A stretch of DNA of 64,000 nucleotides, taken from the NCBI RefSeq assembly GCF_031143425.1, contig NC_090438.1, positions 775,383,138-775,447,137 of the forward strand, read 5' to 3'. The notes beneath the pieces are model-generated. The model was not told the origin of the DNA, made no database searches, and worked only from the letters and a program-made list of their open reading frames with translations. This document shows positions 42,780-52,475 of this stretch, one piece after another. The stretch is from Pleurodeles waltl. Its lineage: Eukaryota > Chordata > Amphibia > Caudata > Salamandridae. A program made the translations under genes and the position numbers. Every line of letters starts with the position of its first letter. The first letter of the stretch is position 1.

Positions 42780-44508
42780 CTGCCGAAAAGCCCGAGTTAC
42801 GGAGCCAGGCCTGTCTCCTTTCCACCACAGTTGTGCCCATTGCTCTGGCTACCGAGTCGGTGGTATCCAGTCCCGTCTGGATAATTTGGGTCGCAGCAGC
42901 CTGGGCATCAGAGACAAGATCCAAAAGACCCTGGGGAAGCTCTGTAAACGAAGAGGAGATGTCATCCATCAGAGCATGAATATACCTCCCCAGGATACAG
43001 GTCGCATTAGTGGCCTTTAACGCCAGACTGCAGGACGAAAAAATCTTCTTGGACTGCGCCTCTAGCTTTTTTGAGTCTCTGTCCCCAGGCACCGTCGGGA
43101 AAGAACCAGGCGCTGACTTGGACGAACAGGAGGCCTGCACTACCAAGCTCTCCGGCGTAGGGTGCCTAGATAGGAAACCAGGATCAGTTGGAGCCGTCCG
43201 ATACCTCCTGGCCACGGCTCTGTGAACTGCTGGGGAAGATGCCGGCCTCTTCCACACCTCTAAAACCGGATCCAGCAGAGCGTCATTAAAAGGTAACAGA
43301 GGCTCCGCCGCGGCTGAGGCCGGATGCAACACCTCCGTCAAAAGGTTTTGTTTTGCCTCCACCACCGGCAAAGGCAGGTCCAAAAAACTAGCTGCCTTCC
43401 GTACCACTGTATGAAAGGAAGCAGCTTCCTCAGTATATTCCCCCGGGGACGAAAGGTCCCACTCAGGGGAAGTGTCCAGCCCACTGGCCGACTCCAGTCC
43501 ACGCAGCCCATCACCCGAGTCCTCTAGCTCTCCTTCCTCTAGGGCTCGTTGGTACTCCTGCTCTTCTAGTACCCGGAGAGCACGTCTCCTCGAATGAAGT
43601 CGTTGTTCAATACGCGGAGTCGACAATGCCTCCGCCGAAGTCGAAGATCGGCGCCGATCTTCAGAAGCCACCGACGCCGCGTCCGGCGCCACATGTAACT
43701 TCGGCGCCGACGAAAGAGCAGCTGAAGCAGATGGACCCACCGGAGTCACAGGCCGAAATCCCGACGTCGACGGGATGGAAATCCCCGGGGCCAATCCTTC
43801 AGAAGCCACCGGAGCGGCCACCGGCGCCGACACTGGCGCCGAGCCCACGTTCCCAAACGGGAGAAAGGGCATAAAGGGTGCCGGCCGAAGAGGCGCAGGA
43901 TCACCCAAAGAAAAGGCCAAAGGCCCAGCCGGAGCACCCCCTGGAGCCATCTGTTGGAAGATGGCATACATCGCATTCAAGAATGCGGAACTATCGGCTC
44001 CAGGGGTGGGAAAAGCCGGATACTGGGGTGCCTGTCTCGGAGGCGACCCCGACTCCGGCCTCGGCGTCTGCGCCGGAGAAAACACTTGAGGCTCCAATAC
44101 CTCAATCACCGACGCCTGTCCAGGCGAAGTTGGTGACGCCGGAGAGGGCAACGGCGTCGAAGGATGCGGCGTCACCGTGGGGCTGACCTCCCATGTCTTT
44201 CGGCGCCGATCCGGAGACCTGGAACGAGCCTCCCTTGAATGACGCCGAGATTCTCTACGGCGCCGGGAGTCTCGATGACGCCGATGTTTTGGAGAAGACT
44301 TCTTGTGATGCTTCTCCTTTGACTTGGCCATAAACAGCTTCGCCTCACGTTCTTTAAGGGCCTTCGGATTCATGTGCTGACATGAATCACAAGTCGAGAC
44401 GTCGTGGTCGGAGCTCAAACACCAAAGGCAATCGGAATGAGGATCCGTCACCGACATCTTGCCTCCACACTCACGACAAGGCTTAAATCCAGACTTTCTC
44501 TGCGACAT
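42436..44508 (-). CDS. DIRS Gag-like protein
   Basis: Putative RNA-binding structural protein. I chose ATG 44508 (MSQRKSGFKPCRECGGKM) over the upstream in-frame ATG at 44625, because the preceding 39 codons are terminal-repeat-proximal leader without motif. 690 codons. Three paired cysteines lie near the N-terminus (CRECGG, CLWC, CDSC). An Arg/Ser-rich block follows (about 60-105), then a Pro/Ala-rich middle and a conserved helical region (LPQGLLDLVSDAQAAATQII). The C-terminus is rich in RGG/RFRG repeats. The frame is intact and overlaps the RT frame by about 340 bp. Confidence 0.85.
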   Translation of the reverse strand: MSQRKSGFKPCRECGGKMSVTDPHSDCLWCLSSDHDVSTCDSCQHMNPKALKEREAKLFMAKSKEKHHKKSSPKHRRHRDSRRRRESRRHSREARSRSPDRRRKTWEVSPTVTPHPSTPLPSPASPTSPGQASVIEVLEPQVFSPAQTPRPESGSPPRQAPQYPAFPTPGADSSAFLNAMYAIFQQMAPGGAPAGPLAFSLGDPAPLRPAPFMPFLPFGNVGSAPVSAPVAAPVASEGLAPGISIPSTSGFRPVTPVGPSASAALSSAPKLHVAPDAASVASEDRRRSSTSAEALSTPRIEQRLHSRRRALRVLEEQEYQRALEEGELEDSGDGLRGLESASGLDTSPEWDLSSPGEYTEEAASFHTVVRKAASFLDLPLPVVEAKQNLLTEVLHPASAAAEPLLPFNDALLDPVLEVWKRPASSPAVHRAVARRYRTAPTDPGFLSRHPTPESLVVQASCSSKSAPGSFPTVPGDRDSKKLEAQSKKIFSSCSLALKATNATCILGRYIHALMDDISSSFTELPQGLLDLVSDAQAAATQIIQTGLDTTDSVARAMGTTVVERRQAWLRNSGFSADVQSTLLDLPFDGDKLFGAKADSALERFKESRATAKSLGLQAPSSTASSRFFRRFRGFGRGSSSSSFRGRYQQPASSHPYRSFRGRGRVRTRGASQQHSASSSSSGGVQQGKQP

Positions 44509-44611
44509 TATTTCCACGGAGAAAGAGTACGCAGCAAGATATACACTGTAACCGCAAGAGTAACAGTTGCTCCCTCGAAGATAACCGTTTCGAATGCACG
44601 GAAAAAAGGGA

Positions 44612-44791
44612 ACTGACGTCCGCACGTCGTCGAGGACCTCTTATTGCCTGTATGACGTCAGACGGCGTCGCGTGCGAGACAGTGACGTCCTCGTCGACGT
44701 GCAGAGACTAGTAAGAAGATTTCCGTAGAATGCTGGCGCCATGGGAGTATTCATGAGGTGAGGAATCCACAGGTAGTTGTATCCATCAGAA
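44612..44791. repeat. DIRS right inverted terminal repeat
   Basis: Reverse complement of the left repeat, from ACTGACGTCCGCACG to CCATCAGAA. It lies upstream of Gag and so should hold the element's promoter; TGACGTCA occurs at 44653-44660. No TATA box is obvious. Confidence 0.92.
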
Positions 44792-45545
44792 ACGTGATTC
44801 CTTCCTCGTGTTTAACTCTTGATATTCATTTTGCACTGCCATTTCTTGGCAGTTATATGGTGGCATTCGAATTGGCAAGACGCACAATTCATTCCTCATG
44901 TTTAACTCTTGATATTCATTGTGCGCTACCATTTCTTGGCATTTACATGGTGGTGTTCGAATCGGCAAGACGTGCAATTCATTTCCTTGCATTTAACTCT
45001 TGATACTCATTGTGCGCAACCATTTCATGGCATTTACATGGTGGCATTCGAATTGGCAAGACGCGCGATTCATTCCTTGTGTTTAATTTTTGATATTCAT
45101 TGTGCGCTACCATTTCTTGGCATTTACATGGTGGTGTTCGAATCGGCAAGACGTGCAATTCATTTCCTTGCATTTAACTCTTGATACTCATTGTGCGCAA
45201 CCATTTCATGGCATTTACATGGTGGCATTCGAATTGGCAAGACGCACGATTCATTCCTTGTGTTTAACTCTTGATACTCATTGTGCACAACCATTTCATG
45301 GCATTTACATGGTGGCATTTGAATCGGCAAGATGCATGATTCATTCCTTGTGTTTAACTCTTGATGCTCATTGTGCGCAACCATTTCTTGGCATTTACAA
45401 GGTGGCATTCGAATCGGCAAGATGCACAATTCATTCCAGCAATTAAAACTTGATGTTTCAGATTGCTTGCAGTGTGCGTGATCATTTCATGGCATTTGCA
45501 TATTCTTGTTGAAATCAGCGATGTGCGCAATTCATGTTTCTGCAT
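44792..45545 (+). repeat. 90-91 bp satellite array inside LTR, 7+ units
   Basis: GGCAAGA marks units at 44874, 44964, 45055, 45145, 45236, 45326 and 45416, spacing 90 or 91 bp, with a weaker unit ending near 45540. Units contain CTTGATATTCATTGTGCGC, TGGCATTTACATGGTGG and TTCGAATYGGCAAGACG. The pair 44964-45145 is almost identical to 45145-45326, a 181 bp two-unit duplication. The open frames across the array (period 90-91) are by-products. Confidence 0.9.
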
Positions 45546-46082
45546 TTAAAACTAAGTGTTAAAATTCTAGATGTTACATTATATGTGCATTATAAATCCC
45601 TTAATACAACTCCTATTGTGTTCCAGAAAACGCTCAGATTATTTTCTTGTCCTCATGCAAAAAACACATGTTTGTTTTTGAAAACCTAATCCTAGAGGGT
45701 TCTTATATTCCTAGTCAATGTGTAACATTTCACTAAGAGGTTCATGAGAAGTTGTATTAATCATTCTTGATTCCTTCCCAGATATCCAGACGTCTTGAGG
45801 CCTAGTTATTTAGTCCATGCTTAAGTTATCCATGGTTACAGCATAACAATGCTTAGAATCATAGTCTAGTACAGATTAATGTGATATAATCTGATACTGT
45901 GTGTTTTAACCTTTTGTTTCCTACATGTCTCCTTCCCACCTGTTCCCATCCTAATTCCCCTTTTCCCCTGCTTGGACTCTCTCAGTCTCTGTGATTCAGC
46001 TATCAGAGTCTTGGAGCTATCTAGTGGTGGACATGTTGGGAACGTGCGCAGACCCAGAGGATCTGGTCTCCCTGACACATAT

Positions 46083-46980
46083 ACATCCCCCCGTCCCCCT
46101 TGAATAACGCAAGGACAAAATGAAATGAGTGTAATGATTGTAATCAATAAAAATCCATTAGTCAAAACTCAAAATCCAGTATATACAATTATGTTAACCA
46201 ACTACACAAGTCCGGATAGTGCACCAATCATTGTACTTGGACCACTGGGCCCAAAAAGCATGGGCAAGGCCCACACAAGATACCTGACTCCAAACAGAGA
46301 GAACACTGGAGGGGCATCAGATAGAAAATATACAGGCACCTCAGGGGAAGGAGGAGGGGGGACACCTCAGCCTGATGAACGCACAACGCCACTGCTCCAT
46401 GCGGGAGCTCCATGCCCATTGATGTATCCTTGGGAGTGCAAAGCCACAGTCTCTCAGGTCTATCCAGTGGGTGGTTTGCCCACTGCTTTATCCTGGGGAG
46501 TGCAAAGCCAGTCACTCAAGTCTCTCAATTGGGTGGTTCGCCCACTGCTTTATCCTGGGGAGTGCAAAGCCACAGTCTCTCAAGTGTATGCCTTTCTCCA
46601 CTGGTTCTGAAGGGGGCATTGTGCCCAGAGTGCTTCACCCTGCCAAGGACTGAGGTAGTGGATGCCTTTCTCCAATGGTTCTGGAGGGGGCATTGTGGCC
46701 AGAGTGCTCCACGTGCATTGTGGCCGCAACAATACACTCGCCTGGGTGTGTGTGTCACGAGATTGCCGAGGTAAAGTTAGGTTGAGACGCCATGGAGGCA
46801 GAGACATACCCCACACTGCTGCGGCTTCGCATTCCGTATGCAGGTGACAACTGTGATGACAGTGATGCTTCATGGAAGCTGCCCAGGCTCCTGGAACTCA
46901 CCACCAGCCTCGGACGACTGACCACTGGGGATGACAGCCATGTCTGCGGTGGTGCCACTGGCTCAGGATGTCGCGGGCCG
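46083..46980 (+). repeat. Harbinger internal region with 64 and 74 bp minisatellites
   Basis: After the right CATAT the sequence continues colinear (reversed) with 1130-160: GGACCACTGGGCCCAAAA, GGGCAAGGCCCACA, then three 64 bp units (from 46432; GGGAGTGCAAAGCCACAGTC) and two ~74 bp units (GATGCCTTTCTCCA..TGGTTCTG). This shows both minisatellites are part of the Harbinger family's body. Confidence 0.8.
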
Positions 46981-47330
46981 CTGGCGGTGCTTGCGGCGGT
47001 GTCAGTCACGGCGGTGCTTGAGGCGGGCTATGTGGCGGCGGTGCTGGTGGCGGGGTCTGTGGCGGCGGTGCTGGTGGTGGGCTATGTGGCAGCGGTGCTG
47101 GCGGCGGGCTCTGTGACAGTGGTGCTGGTCGCCGGGTCTGTGGCGGCTGTGCTGGCTTCGGGGTCTGTGACAGCGGTGCTGGCGGCGGGCTCTGTGGCGG
47201 CTGTGCTGGTTGTGGGGTCTGTGACAGCGGTGCTGGCGGTGGGGTCTGTGGCGGTGCAGGTGGTGGTGCAGGTGGTGGTGCAGGTGGCGGTGCAGGTGGC
47301 GGTCCTCTCCGCAGTACAGCTTGGCGTCGA
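46981..47330. repeat. 27 bp tandem array plus GTGCAGGTGGTG repeats
   Basis: About ten 27 bp units (GCGGTGCTGGCGGCGGGCTC, then TGTGRCG), followed by four or five GTGCAGGTGGYG units. The period is a multiple of three, so frames stay open on both strands. The minus strand gives TDPATSTAA-type nonapeptides at the end of a Lys/Pro-rich frame starting at 47621. Which strand, if either, is translated is unclear. Confidence 0.82.
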
Positions 47331-47621
47331 CGTGGATAGAAGGGGTGACACTGGTCCCTCAGTCGGTGCCACCATGCCCTCTCCTGACCTGTCCTTCAGT
47401 TTCTGGCCCTTCCCCACCTTTGATGGTGGTGCAGCTGTCTTGCCACTATCCCCTTTCATTTTCCCTGACCCCTTGGTGGCAGGTGTTTTCGGCTTCTCCC
47501 TCCCAGATGTGGGCACCTTTTTCACCTTGGCAGGTGGCGGAATGTCCTTGCCCTCGCTCCGTGGCACACTGGCAGCCCTGATGGTTGGAGCACTCCATGA
47601 CCCCGCAGGTGCCTGAACCAC
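47082..47621 (-). pseudogene. Lys/Pro-rich frame with nonapeptide repeats
   Basis: The frame from 47621 has a basic stretch (KVKKVPTSGREKPKTPATKG, residues 33-52) and then runs into the 27 bp array as TDPATSTAA-type repeats. It follows the Myb-like gene's last exon in a different frame, so it could be that protein's original C-terminus after a frameshift, or chance. No domain recognised. Confidence 0.35.
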
Positions 47622-47676
47622 TGTTTCTGGGGATGTGGTGGTTGAGGAGCTGGGCTGGGACCTGGAAAGCCTGGCC

Positions 47677-48810
47677 CTAGGGGAAGGACGGGGGGAGGTG
47701 TAGGGAAGAGGTCAATATTATCCAGGAAAAGGGAAGGGTAGATGGAGGTGGTTTGGGAGTGGAGGTAGAGGTATTGGTTGTAGGAGGTGTACGTCTGCTG
47801 AATTTGGGTGAAGGTGCATGGCCTGGAGGCTGTTGTGAGGTGGATGGCTGTTGGGTGGGTGTGTGCCTGCGTGTGTGTACTTTGGGAGGAGGGCTCACTG
47901 ACACACTGGGAGATGTGTGAATGGTAGTGGGGGTGGTGAGTGCACATAAGCGGTGTGTGGTGATGGGTGTGCTGGTGATGGAGGTAGTGGCTGAGGATGT
48001 AGTGCATGCAGGTGTGAGTGGAGACAAGACTGGGAGGGAGGAGGGAGACATGGAGGAGGGGGACACAGTAGAGGCAGTGGATGTTGGTATGTGTGCATGG
48101 GTATGATGCTTGTGTGAGTGCCTGTGGGATGTGTGGTGCTTATGTTTGCCTGAGCCACCCTTGTGTGTTGATGTGTGTGCATGCTGGTCTGATGATGTGC
48201 TTGGGATAGGTTGAGGTATAGGGGATTGGTTCTGGGTGGAGGAAGTTGGAGGGGGGAGGCTGGACACAGGGACAATGGCTGCCATCAGTGCTGAGGCCAG
48301 ACCCTGGAATGCTCTCTGTTGGGCTGCCACGCCAGAATGAATGCCCTCCAGGTATGCATTTGTTTGTTGCAAATGCCTTGCAACACCCTGGATGGCATTC
48401 AAAATGGTTGATTGCCCAACAGTGAGGGATCTCAGGAGGTCAATAGCCTCCTCACTGAGGGCAGCAGGGCTGACTGGGGTAGGGCCTGAGGTGCCTGGGG
48501 CGAAGGAGATGCCCACTCTCCTGGGTTAGCGGGCATGGACACATGCTGAGGGGCTGTTGGGAGGGCGGTGCTGGTAGGGGAGTGGCGGCTGTACCTGTTG
48601 ATGCAGGGGACACTGAGGGGGCCGCCACCGCAAGGGAGCTCTCCTCAGAGGAGGAGTTGCTGTCACTGCTGTCTGCTCCTGTCCCCGCCGTGGAGCTCCC
48701 CTCGTCCTCCATCCCACTGGCGACTTCAGACTCCGTTGTTTCGCCCTCCAGGGCCAAGTGGGATGCAGCTCCCTCCTGCTTCGGTGCCACTGCTCCTCCG
48801 CCTGATGATG
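47677..48810 (-). pseudogene. Harbinger Myb/SANT-like gene 2, last exon
   Basis: The acceptor TGCAATAG precedes ASSGGGAVAPKQEGAASHLA and an acidic/Ser-rich part (EDEGSSTAGTGADSSDSNSS). Near 48531 a frame change and a TAA precede RRVGISFAPGTSGPTPVSPA, then EEAIDLLRSLTVGQSTILNA and YLEGIHSGVAAQQRAFQG (likely a helical multimerisation region). A His/Thr/Pro-rich tail ends at 47677. The same layout occurs at 26974 and 32780. The frame change makes this copy probably non-functional beyond the DNA-binding exons. Confidence 0.72.
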
Positions 48811-49197
48811 CTATTGCACACAAGAACAGGGAGACCACAAAAAGGGGGAGGGGAAGACAGAAGAAAGACATGTTTAGTGCATGCAATGCCACTACCGTTG
48901 GCGGACACAACAGACACAGCAGCCCTCAGCACTACGCCATGCACTTATGGTTCCTAGATTTATCACATGCCCACAGGGTACAAGGCCTAAGCCTGATTGC
49001 TGCACACCTGGAAGTCACAGGAGCCTGACTATGTGTAGATGGCCCTAACCACTGTTGGGGTTGGGGTGCCACAGAGCCTGCCTCACAAGGGACCTTGCCT
49101 ACAAAGCTCGCCCTGGCCTAGGGGAACCCACGGTCCACTTCCCCCGCCCAGACACCCTGTAATGCACGCAAAGTCAGCTGAATGAGAGTGTACTCAC

Positions 49198-49468
49198 CCC
49201 CTTGTGGCTGCTGTGATGCCCTCAAGCGCCCATCCAACTCCGGATACGCCACCGCCAGGATCCGGAACATCAGGGGGGTCATGGTGCGACGGGCACCCCT
49301 CCCACGTTGGGAGGCCATCCCCAAATGGGCCTCCGCCGTCTTCTTGCTCCAGCGGCGAAGGTCCTCCCATCTTTTCCGGCAGTGGGTGCTACGTCTGTGG
49401 TGGACCCCCAGGGTCCAGACGTCCTTGGCGATGGCACGCCAAATATCCTTCTTCTGGTGGGCACTGAC
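49198..49468 (-). CDS. Harbinger Myb/SANT-like gene 2, exon 2
   Basis: Behind a CCTCTAG acceptor, 90 uninterrupted codons complete the domain: DIWRAIAKDVWTLGV, then STHCRKRWEDLRRWSKKTAE with the Arg-Lys-Arg-Trp recognition-helix block. A conserved extension (RRTMTPLMFRILAVAYPELD) follows, and then a GTGAGT donor at 49197. No stop or frameshift, so the DNA-binding part of this gene is intact. Confidence 0.82.
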
Positions 49469-49665
49469 CTAGAGGAATTGTACAAATGAAAAGAAAAATC
49501 TTTGCCCGTCCGGACCGTCATCCACATTGGCCCACTTCTCACCCTTGCCCTGACGCACATACACTCACCTTCCGCACATGCAGGCCTCATTCCCCCCTTA
49601 TTTATCTTCCATCCACACCACTCAAAACAAGCATTGCCCATGCAGCATGCTCGCAGTGTACTCAC

Positions 49666-49779
49666 CTGTTTGTCTGGGGTACCGTACATTTGTGTGTACT
49701 GGGGGAGGACCCCATCCACTAGTTTCTCCAACTCCTCCGAAGTGAAGGCAGGGGCCCTTTCCCCAGACACATGAGCCAT
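49666..49779 (-). CDS. Harbinger Myb/SANT-like gene 2, exon 1
   Basis: Accessory DNA-binding protein of Harbinger elements, thought to bind element ends and import the transposase. ATG 49779 opens MAHVSGERAPAFTSEELEKL and continues VDGVLPQYTQMYGTPDKQ, the first part of the Myb/SANT-like fold. It ends at a donor GTGAGT (49665-49660). The frame joins exon 2 in phase. The upstream block AATGGCGGCTGCCTGAC at about 50065 is shared with the gene at 25889. Confidence 0.78.
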
Positions 49780-50357
49780 TGTCGCTTCCAGACTGAGGTC
49801 ACAGCAGCACTTGCAGTGTAGGTCCTCTCCTGTTGAAGGTCAGGTATCAAGTGAGTGAACAGACAGAAAATGGTGGTCACGTCTGCGGCGGAGAGTACCG
49901 TCACCGCCGGTGTACATCATCATTGGCTCCTCGGACCCATAGGGTCCAATGTTAACCAATGCAGAATTGTGCCGTGGTCTTCGACCACCTACTGCGACGG
50001 TGTACAACGCCAGCGCAGTTACCTCATATCCCCTTGTCCCACCTTACAGGTCAGGCAGCCGCCATTTCAGGGGGCACATGGCATTAATTTGAACTGCGTC
50101 ACACCAATGTAGGCCTTGCTGACACACAGTAACAGGCACATTGCGGATTGTTTTGTGATTGAAGTGTGTTTATTCTGTGCAAATAAGTGGAGGGGGTTAT
50201 AAAATGGGCAGGGGTGATGGTGGAGGAATGTCCATGGCAGTCCAGTCTATTTGTTTCACAGGTGCATTGTCCAAAGGGTCATAGGAAGTGGAGAAAGGGC
50301 AGTTGAAGGATGGATAGGGTGACAAAGTGGGACAGAAGGGTGACATTCAGGGGGGTC

Positions 50358-51177
50358 TCATTTCCTGGCGGGGGTCTTGGCAATGTTCTTTGTCTTGTTC
50401 CTGGAACTCAGGGACCGTTTGCGGGGTGGCTCTCCATCTGCAGGGGGTGGGGTGCTGGTGTCATGTTCCTGTGGCGGTGCCTCCTGTCCACTAGCGCAGG
50501 CAGAGGTGGAGGGCTGGTCATCATCCAGGCTAGTGTCAGGGGCCCCTTGTTGTGCCACAGTGTCCCTCCTGGTGTTGACAAGGTCTTGCGGCACCCCTGC
50601 AATGGTGATCAGGGTGGTGTTAATGGACTTCCGTTCCTCCCTGATCCCCAGATAGTGTTCCTCCTGCAGCCGCTGGGTCTCCTGAAACTTGGCCAGTACC
50701 GTTGCCATTGTCTCCTGGGAATGATGGTACGCTCCCATGATGTTGGAGAGGGCCTCGCGGAGAGTGGGTTCCCTGGGCCTGTCCTCCCCCTGTCGCACAG
50801 CAGTCCTCCCAGTTCCCCTGTTTTCCTGTTCCTCTGACCCCTGAACCGTGTGCCACTGCCACTGCCCCAGGTCCATAATTTTCTTGGGTTGGTGGGTTTG
50901 CCTGGGTTCCCTGTAGTGGTGGACACACTGCTGATTGACATGTCCTAGAACAGAGGGATGGGCCCGCTGGGGTGGTGCTGTGCTGGTGTTTCCTGAGGGG
51001 GAGGCTCTGTGGTGTCTTGTGGCAGTGTCAGGGAAACCGACTGTCCCGAGGTCCCAGATGGGCCGGGCTGGTCATCTTGATCCAGTTGTGCAGAGCTGCT
51101 GTCATCACTGTGGGTCTCTTCTGTGGGGGGACTGGATATATCTGGTACCTCCTGTCAGGTGACATTGGGTAGGGGTC
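50358..51177 (-). pseudogene. Harbinger Myb/SANT-like gene 1, exon 2 with lesions
   Basis: Acceptor CCACTGCAG at 51178, in phase with exon 1. It encodes a Ser/Asp/Gln-rich linker (SDDSSSAQLDQDDQPG), then a helical region (LREALSNIMGAYHHSQETMA; RLQEEHYLGIREERKSI) and a basic C-terminus (PPRKRSLSSRNKTKNIAK, a likely nuclear signal). Breaks: TGA at 51157-51155, TAG at 50947-50945 and a one-base shift in an A run near 50883. A polyadenylation signal AATAAA lies at 50174-50169. Confidence 0.7.
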
Positions 51178-51496
51178 CTGCAGTGGTGTAAAGGCATGAT
51201 TATTGCATCTGTGTGTGGCATTGTGTTCAATGGGTGAGTGATGCTGTACTCCAGTGCTTGCATTCTTGTCTAGGTCCTTGTGTGATAATTGGTTTGGGGG
51301 CTGTGTGGGTATCTGTAGTGGACATGCTTTGGTGATGGGTGTCCATGCTTTGGTGTTGCATGCAGGGCATGGTGTTGGGATGGGTGGGTTGTGATAGTGG
51401 GACGTATGTGAGGTGTTGGAGTCATGGGGGTGAGGGTGGGAGTATGTGATGGCATGCACATAGGGTGGGGGATATAATAGTTAAGATTTGACTTAC

Positions 51497-51875
51497 CAGA
51501 GTCCATTCCTCCTGCTACTCCTGCGAGGCCCTCAGGATGCAGTATTGCCAAGACTTGCTCCTCCCATGTTGTTAGTTGTGGAGGAGGAGGTGGGAGTCCA
51601 TGGCCAGTCCTCTGTACAGCAATCTGGTGTCTGGAGACCACGGAACGCACCTTCCCCCGTAGGTCGTTCCACCTCTTCCGGATGTCATCCCTAGTTCTTG
51701 GATGCTGTCCCACTGCGTTGACCCTGTCGACGATTCTGTGCCATAGCTCCATCTTACTAGCAATTGAGGTGTACTGCACCTGTGATCCGAATAGCTGTAG
51801 CTCTACCGGGACGATTTCCTCCACCATGACCCTGAGCTCCTCCTCAGAGAACCTGGGGTGTTGTTGAGGTGCCAT
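51497..51875 (-). CDS. Harbinger Myb/SANT-like gene 1, exon 1
   Basis: ATG 51875 opens MAPQQHPRFSEEELRVMVEE. The Myb/SANT-like domain continues with ASKMELWHRIVDRVNAVGQH, TRDDIRKRWNDLRGKVRSVV (RKRWNDLR recognition block) and WEEQVLAILHPEGLAGVAGG. It ends at a donor GTAAGT (51496-51491). The exon is intact at 126 codons. The longer upstream frame to 52205 is low-complexity His/Thr sequence and is left out. Distinct in sequence from gene 2 but the same fold class. Confidence 0.78.
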
Positions 51876-52452
51876 GATGTGGTGTGGGTGATGTGAGGTG
51901 TTGTGTGTTGTGATGTGTGAGGGGATGTGTTGTTGTGTGTTGTTTGAGGTGCGTGGATGTTGTGTGAGTGATGATGTTGTGTGTCTGTGGATGCTGGTGT
52001 TGTTTCTGGTGGTGTCTCTCTCTGGCGTGGTATCAGAATTCTGGTAGCAAGGGTTTGTGGGTAATGTGGGTGTGTGTGTTATATTTGATTGGGTGTGTGG
52101 GTGTGGTGTGTGTATGTGTATCAGGTGTGTGTATTTCAAATTGTCCAATGTGGTTGTGTTTTGTAAATGTGTGTGTATTTTGAGCGTGCCGGTGTGTACT
52201 GCCAATGGATTACCGTTGTTGAAAGACCGCCGCGTGGATTCGTGGGTCGTGATGGTGTGGGCGTATTCCTGTTGGCGTGACGGTGTCGGTTTTGTTATCG
52301 CCAGTTTATCACTGACCTTTGGTGTGGCGGACTTGTGTGGGTGTCTGTATTATGGCGGATTCCGCGCTGTGGGTCGTAATAGCTGTTGCGGAATTCCACC
52401 GCTGCAGCGGTGTGTTGGCGGTCTTCAGCACGGCGGTAAGCGGGATTTACCA
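51876..52452. other. GT-rich leader and subterminal region of Harbinger
   Basis: 51876-52200 is TG-rich simple-sequence-like; 52210-52450 is rich in GGCGG/CCGCC words next to the right terminal repeat. No gene beyond the ATG 51875 leader. Confidence 0.6.
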
Positions 52453-52472
52453 CCAGGGTTGTAATGAGGGCC
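52453..52472 (-). repeat. Harbinger right terminal inverted repeat
   Basis: Exact reverse complement of 37688-37707, followed by TCA at 52473. The subterminal region inward (52210-52450) is rich in CCGCC/GGCGG words but differs from the left one. Confidence 0.88.
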
Positions 52473-52475
52473 TCA

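Larger units (their letters stand above)
38802..44791 (-). mobile_element. DIRS retrotransposon, apparently complete
   Basis: DIRS elements copy by reverse transcription and integrate with a tyrosine recombinase through a circle, in place of LTRs and a DDE integrase. All parts are here on the minus strand: Gag, RT/RNase H/methylase, tyrosine recombinase, inverted terminal repeats (38802-39014 and 44612-44791) and an internal complementary region (39344-39454). The three reading frames are long and open and the terminal repeats nearly identical, so insertion looks recent. No clear target duplication is seen, as expected. Confidence 0.93.
38232..46077 (+). mobile_element. Lone LTR inside Harbinger, itself interrupted by DIRS
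   Basis: It starts TGTCAACATG and ends GGTCTCCCTGACA, so the outer five bases TGTCA/TGACA are inverted. CATAT flanks both sides (38227-38231 and 46078-46082). Harbinger intron sequence shared with the copy at 1-1130 stops at the left edge and resumes at the right edge. Removing the DIRS leaves about 1.86 kb with a TATA box but no gene, which fits a solo LTR left by LTR-LTR recombination. Confidence 0.82.
37688..52472 (+). mobile_element. PIF/Harbinger element with nested insertions
   Basis: The ends carry the perfect 20 bp terminal inverted repeat GGCCCTCATTACAACCCTGG (37688-37707; reverse at 52453-52472). They are flanked by TCA on both sides (37685-37687, 52473-52475), the 3 bp duplication typical of PIF/Harbinger. 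Without the nested LTR/DIRS block it is about 6.9 kb. Contents: an 83 bp first exon on the plus strand, minisatellites, a 27 bp coding-type array, and two Myb/SANT-like genes on the minus strand. No DDE transposase body is visible. Confidence 0.88.

Noticed and set aside
42487..44186. Plus-strand frames of 100-177 codons opposite DIRS Gag
   Set aside because: Shadows of the GC-rich Gag gene on the other strand.
44758..45446. Repetitive frames across the 90 bp units on both strands, and a CRISPR-like look of the regular spacing
   Set aside because: The whole unit is repeated, with no unique spacers between short repeats; it is an LTR satellite.
46792..47616. 274-codon plus-strand frame with Val/Ala/Gly repeats
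   Set aside because: Product of the 27 bp array; the opposite strand is open too, and the flanking gene runs on the minus strand.
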